Assembly (NCBI GenBank): GCA_900551305.1 | Contig: URVK01000075.1 | Location: 1-7,267 of the forward strand | Origin: an uncultured Collinsella sp. | GTDB lineage: Bacteria; Actinomycetota; Coriobacteriia; Coriobacteriales; Coriobacteriaceae | Direction: 5' to 3' | Length of the DNA: 7,267 nt | Part shown: positions 5,622 to 7,267 of the stretch, in pieces | Position numbering within the stretch: the first letter of the stretch is position 1 | Layout: every line of letters begins with the position of its first letter | Notes under the pieces: model-generated | Told to the model about the DNA's origin: nothing | The model's input: the letters and a program-made list of their open reading frames with translations, nothing else | Database searches by the model: none | Translations under genes and position numbers: made by a program

Positions 5622-5668
5622 ATACGGGCCATCAGATTGCAAAAGTGTAACGCTTGCAACCCCCGTAT
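5622..5668. repeat. Nested inverted repeats between nadE and its terminator
   Basis: ATACGGG (5622-5628) pairs exactly with CCCGTAT (5662-5668). Inside lie two copies of the self-complementary TTGCAA (5637-5642 and 5654-5659) that can pair with each other. On the minus strand, TTGCAA followed 17 bases later by TCTGAT is a weak sigma-70-like promoter match (four of six in each box) that could serve the aminotransferase gene. An operator or an RNA leader fold are alternatives. Confidence 0.35.
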
Positions 5669-5687
5669 TGGTTCAATTTAGCCAACC

Positions 5688-7267
5688 TTAGTCAATTGCG
5701 TTGAGCGCGTCGATCTGTGCAAGCCACAAACGCGAGCAGGCGTCACTCGGCATACGCCAATCGCCGCGCGGGCTGAGCGTCACCGAGCCCACCTTGGGAC
5801 CATCGGGCAGGCAGCTGCGCTTAAACTGCTGGGCAAAGAAGCGACGATAGAACGTACGCAGCCACGTGTGGACGGTCTTGGCGTCGTAGGCGCCCTCGAA
5901 GCTCTTGAGCGCCATGCGGTAGATCTTGCCCGGCTCAAAGCCAAAACGCAGCAGGTAGTAGAGGAAGTAGTCGTGCAGCTCGTACGGGCCCACCAAATCC
6001 TCAGTCTTCTGCGCAATCTCGCCGTCGCCCGTGGGCGGCAGAAGCTCGGGGGACACCGGCGTATCGAGGATGTCGAGCAAGACCTCGGCAATACGCCCGC
6101 CAAAGACATCAGCCGCATAGCGCACCAGATGGCGCACAAGCGTCTTGGGCACGCTCGCGTTGACGGCGTACATGCTCATGTGGTCACCGTTGTACGTAGC
6201 CCAGCCGAGCGCCAGCTCCGACAGGTCGCCCGTGCCAATGACAAAACCGCCAGCCTGGTTGGCCAGATCCATCAGAATCTGCGTACGCTCGCGAGCCTGG
6301 CTGTTCTCGTAGGTCACGTCCTGTACGGTCGGATCGTGCTCAATGTCCTTGAAGTGCTGCTCCACAGCCGCGTGAATCGAAATCTCGCGGAAGCTCACAC
6401 CCAGGTCGCGAGCGAGCGACTCGGCATTCGACTTGGTGCGATGCGTCGTGCCAAAACCTGGCATGGAGACCGCCGTGATACCCGTACGCGGCAGCCCCAG
6501 TGCATCGAAGGCACGCACGGTTACAAGCAGTGCCAGCGTGGAGTCCAGGCCGCCCGAAAGACCGATGACTGCAGCCTTGGTACCCGTATGGGCAAGGCGG
6601 GTCTTGAGGCCGGCGGTCTGCAGGTCGAGGATGGTCTCGCAACGCTCGGCCAGGTCGCCATGGTCGGCCGGCACAAAGGGCGCACGCGGGAAAACGCGGT
6701 CGACATCGCAGGCATCGCGCAGGACGGGAGCCTCGGAGAGCGTGCCCTCAAAAGAAAACTCAATGGTCGTGGCCTCCGGCGCATCGTCCGCGCGCGTCCA
6801 CGTCGTCGAGCGACGGCGCTCGGCAACCAGACGGTCAAGATCGACGTCGGCCACCGCCATATCGCAGGTGAGGAGCTTCGTGGCGGCGAGCTTAGATCCG
6901 TTTTCATAGACGAGGTTCTCGCCCGCAAAGACCATGTCGGTCGTGGACTCGCCCTCGCTCGCGTCCGCGTAGGCATAGGCGCAGTACAGGCGCGCGCTTT
7001 GGTTAGAGATAAGGCTGCGGCGGTAATCCGCCTTGCCGATAATCTCGTCCGAGGCCGACGGGTTGAGAATCACCGTGGCACCGGCAAGCGCCATCTCGGT
7101 CGAAGGAGGTGCCGGCACCCACAGGTCCTCACAGACCTCAACGCCCAGCACCAGGTCCTCGGCGCCCTCATCACAGCAATGGTAGACAAGCCCCGAACCC
7201 AACGGGACCGGACCCTGACCGGCAAATTCAACCCACACGGGATCCGCAGGCGCCGGAGCAAACCAAC
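5688..7267 (-). CDS. nadE: Glutamine-dependent NAD+ synthetase, 5' end beyond window
   Basis: Makes NAD+ from nicotinic acid adenine dinucleotide, ATP and ammonia released from glutamine, the last step of NAD synthesis, in the cytosol. The frame is open to the right edge, beginning WFAPAPADPVWVEF; the GTG at 7238 is internal. Residue numbers below count from that GTG. The visible part of the N-terminal nitrilase-like glutaminase domain includes VEVCEDLWVP, where Cys36 is the nucleophile. Its Glu and Lys partners should lie outside the window. After a linker (about 135-185) comes the synthetase domain, with the ATP-binding SGGLDST (228-234), GTGDLSELALGW (335-346), GDHMSMYAVN (351-360) and a conserved C-terminal region ending LNAID. 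This is the long two-domain type found in actinobacteria such as Mycobacterium (about 680 residues), so roughly three quarters is present. It ends in TAA, with a strong terminator about 70 bases on. Confidence 0.97.
   Translation of the reverse strand, partial: WFAPAPADPVWVEFAGQGPVPLGSGLVYHCCDEGAEDLVLGVEVCEDLWVPAPPSTEMALAGATVILNPSASDEIIGKADYRRSLISNQSARLYCAYAYADASEGESTTDMVFAGENLVYENGSKLAATKLLTCDMAVADVDLDRLVAERRRSTTWTRADDAPEATTIEFSFEGTLSEAPVLRDACDVDRVFPRAPFVPADHGDLAERCETILDLQTAGLKTRLAHTGTKAAVIGLSGGLDSTLALLVTVRAFDALGLPRTGITAVSMPGFGTTHRTKSNAESLARDLGVSFREISIHAAVEQHFKDIEHDPTVQDVTYENSQARERTQILMDLANQAGGFVIGTGDLSELALGWATYNGDHMSMYAVNASVPKTLVRHLVRYAADVFGGRIAEVLLDILDTPVSPELLPPTGDGEIAQKTEDLVGPYELHDYFLYYLLRFGFEPGKIYRMALKSFEGAYDAKTVHTWLRTFYRRFFAQQFKRSCLPDGPKVGSVTLSPRGDWRMPSDACSRLWLAQIDALNAID

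Noticed and set aside
4385..5650. 421-codon open frame on the + strand opposite the aminotransferase gene
   Set aside because: It is an antisense shadow of GC-rich coding sequence. The translation has no recognisable domain, while the opposite strand encodes a complete aminotransferase with all key residues.
5570..5659. 30-residue N-terminal extension of the aminotransferase
   Set aside because: It would translate across a strong intrinsic terminator. The ATG at 5569 has a strong Shine-Dalgarno.
7236..7238. GTG as the nadE start
   Set aside because: The frame continues upstream with family-like sequence (WFAPAP), and the glutaminase domain would be beheaded.

Overview
The window looks like a chromosomal housekeeping stretch from a high-GC actinobacterium of the Coriobacteriia, most plausibly Collinsella or a close relative. 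That placement is an inference from overall protein character, GC-rich coding sequence and gene content; no marker gene here settles it. No RNA gene of a known class, CRISPR array, transposase, phage gene or defence gene is visible. No gene-free stretch exceeds 300 bases; the longest is 623-862.

Layout: the 3' part of queA (queuosine tRNA modification) enters from the left edge on the + strand. It faces five minus-strand genes. In their transcription order (right to left) these are nadE (glutamine-dependent NAD+ synthetase, 5' end outside the window), a class I/II PLP aminotransferase, ldh (L-lactate dehydrogenase), an alpha/beta-hydrolase-like gene of the Mbeg1/DUF2974 type, and a gene for a 37-kDa-type nucleoid-associated protein. 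Strong hairpins lie after nadE, ldh and the nucleoid-protein gene, and a weaker one lies before ldh. The minus-strand genes therefore look mostly like separate transcription units rather than one operon. nadE and ldh are linked loosely by NAD(H) metabolism, since LDH regenerates NAD+ in fermentation. I see no pathway tying the others together.

Non-coding features carry most of the interest. Two copies of a palindromic, REP-like repeat in the same orientation bracket the hydrolase-like gene. The queA/nucleoid-protein intergenic region holds a perfect hairpin starting inside the queA stop codon, then a roughly 100-base branched inverted-repeat structure, then a bidirectional terminator. Terminator-like hairpins sit only 20-30 bases upstream of the ldh and aminotransferase start codons. 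The LDH lacks both residues that bind fructose-1,6-bisphosphate in allosteric bacterial LDHs. I found no convincing new multi-gene system.
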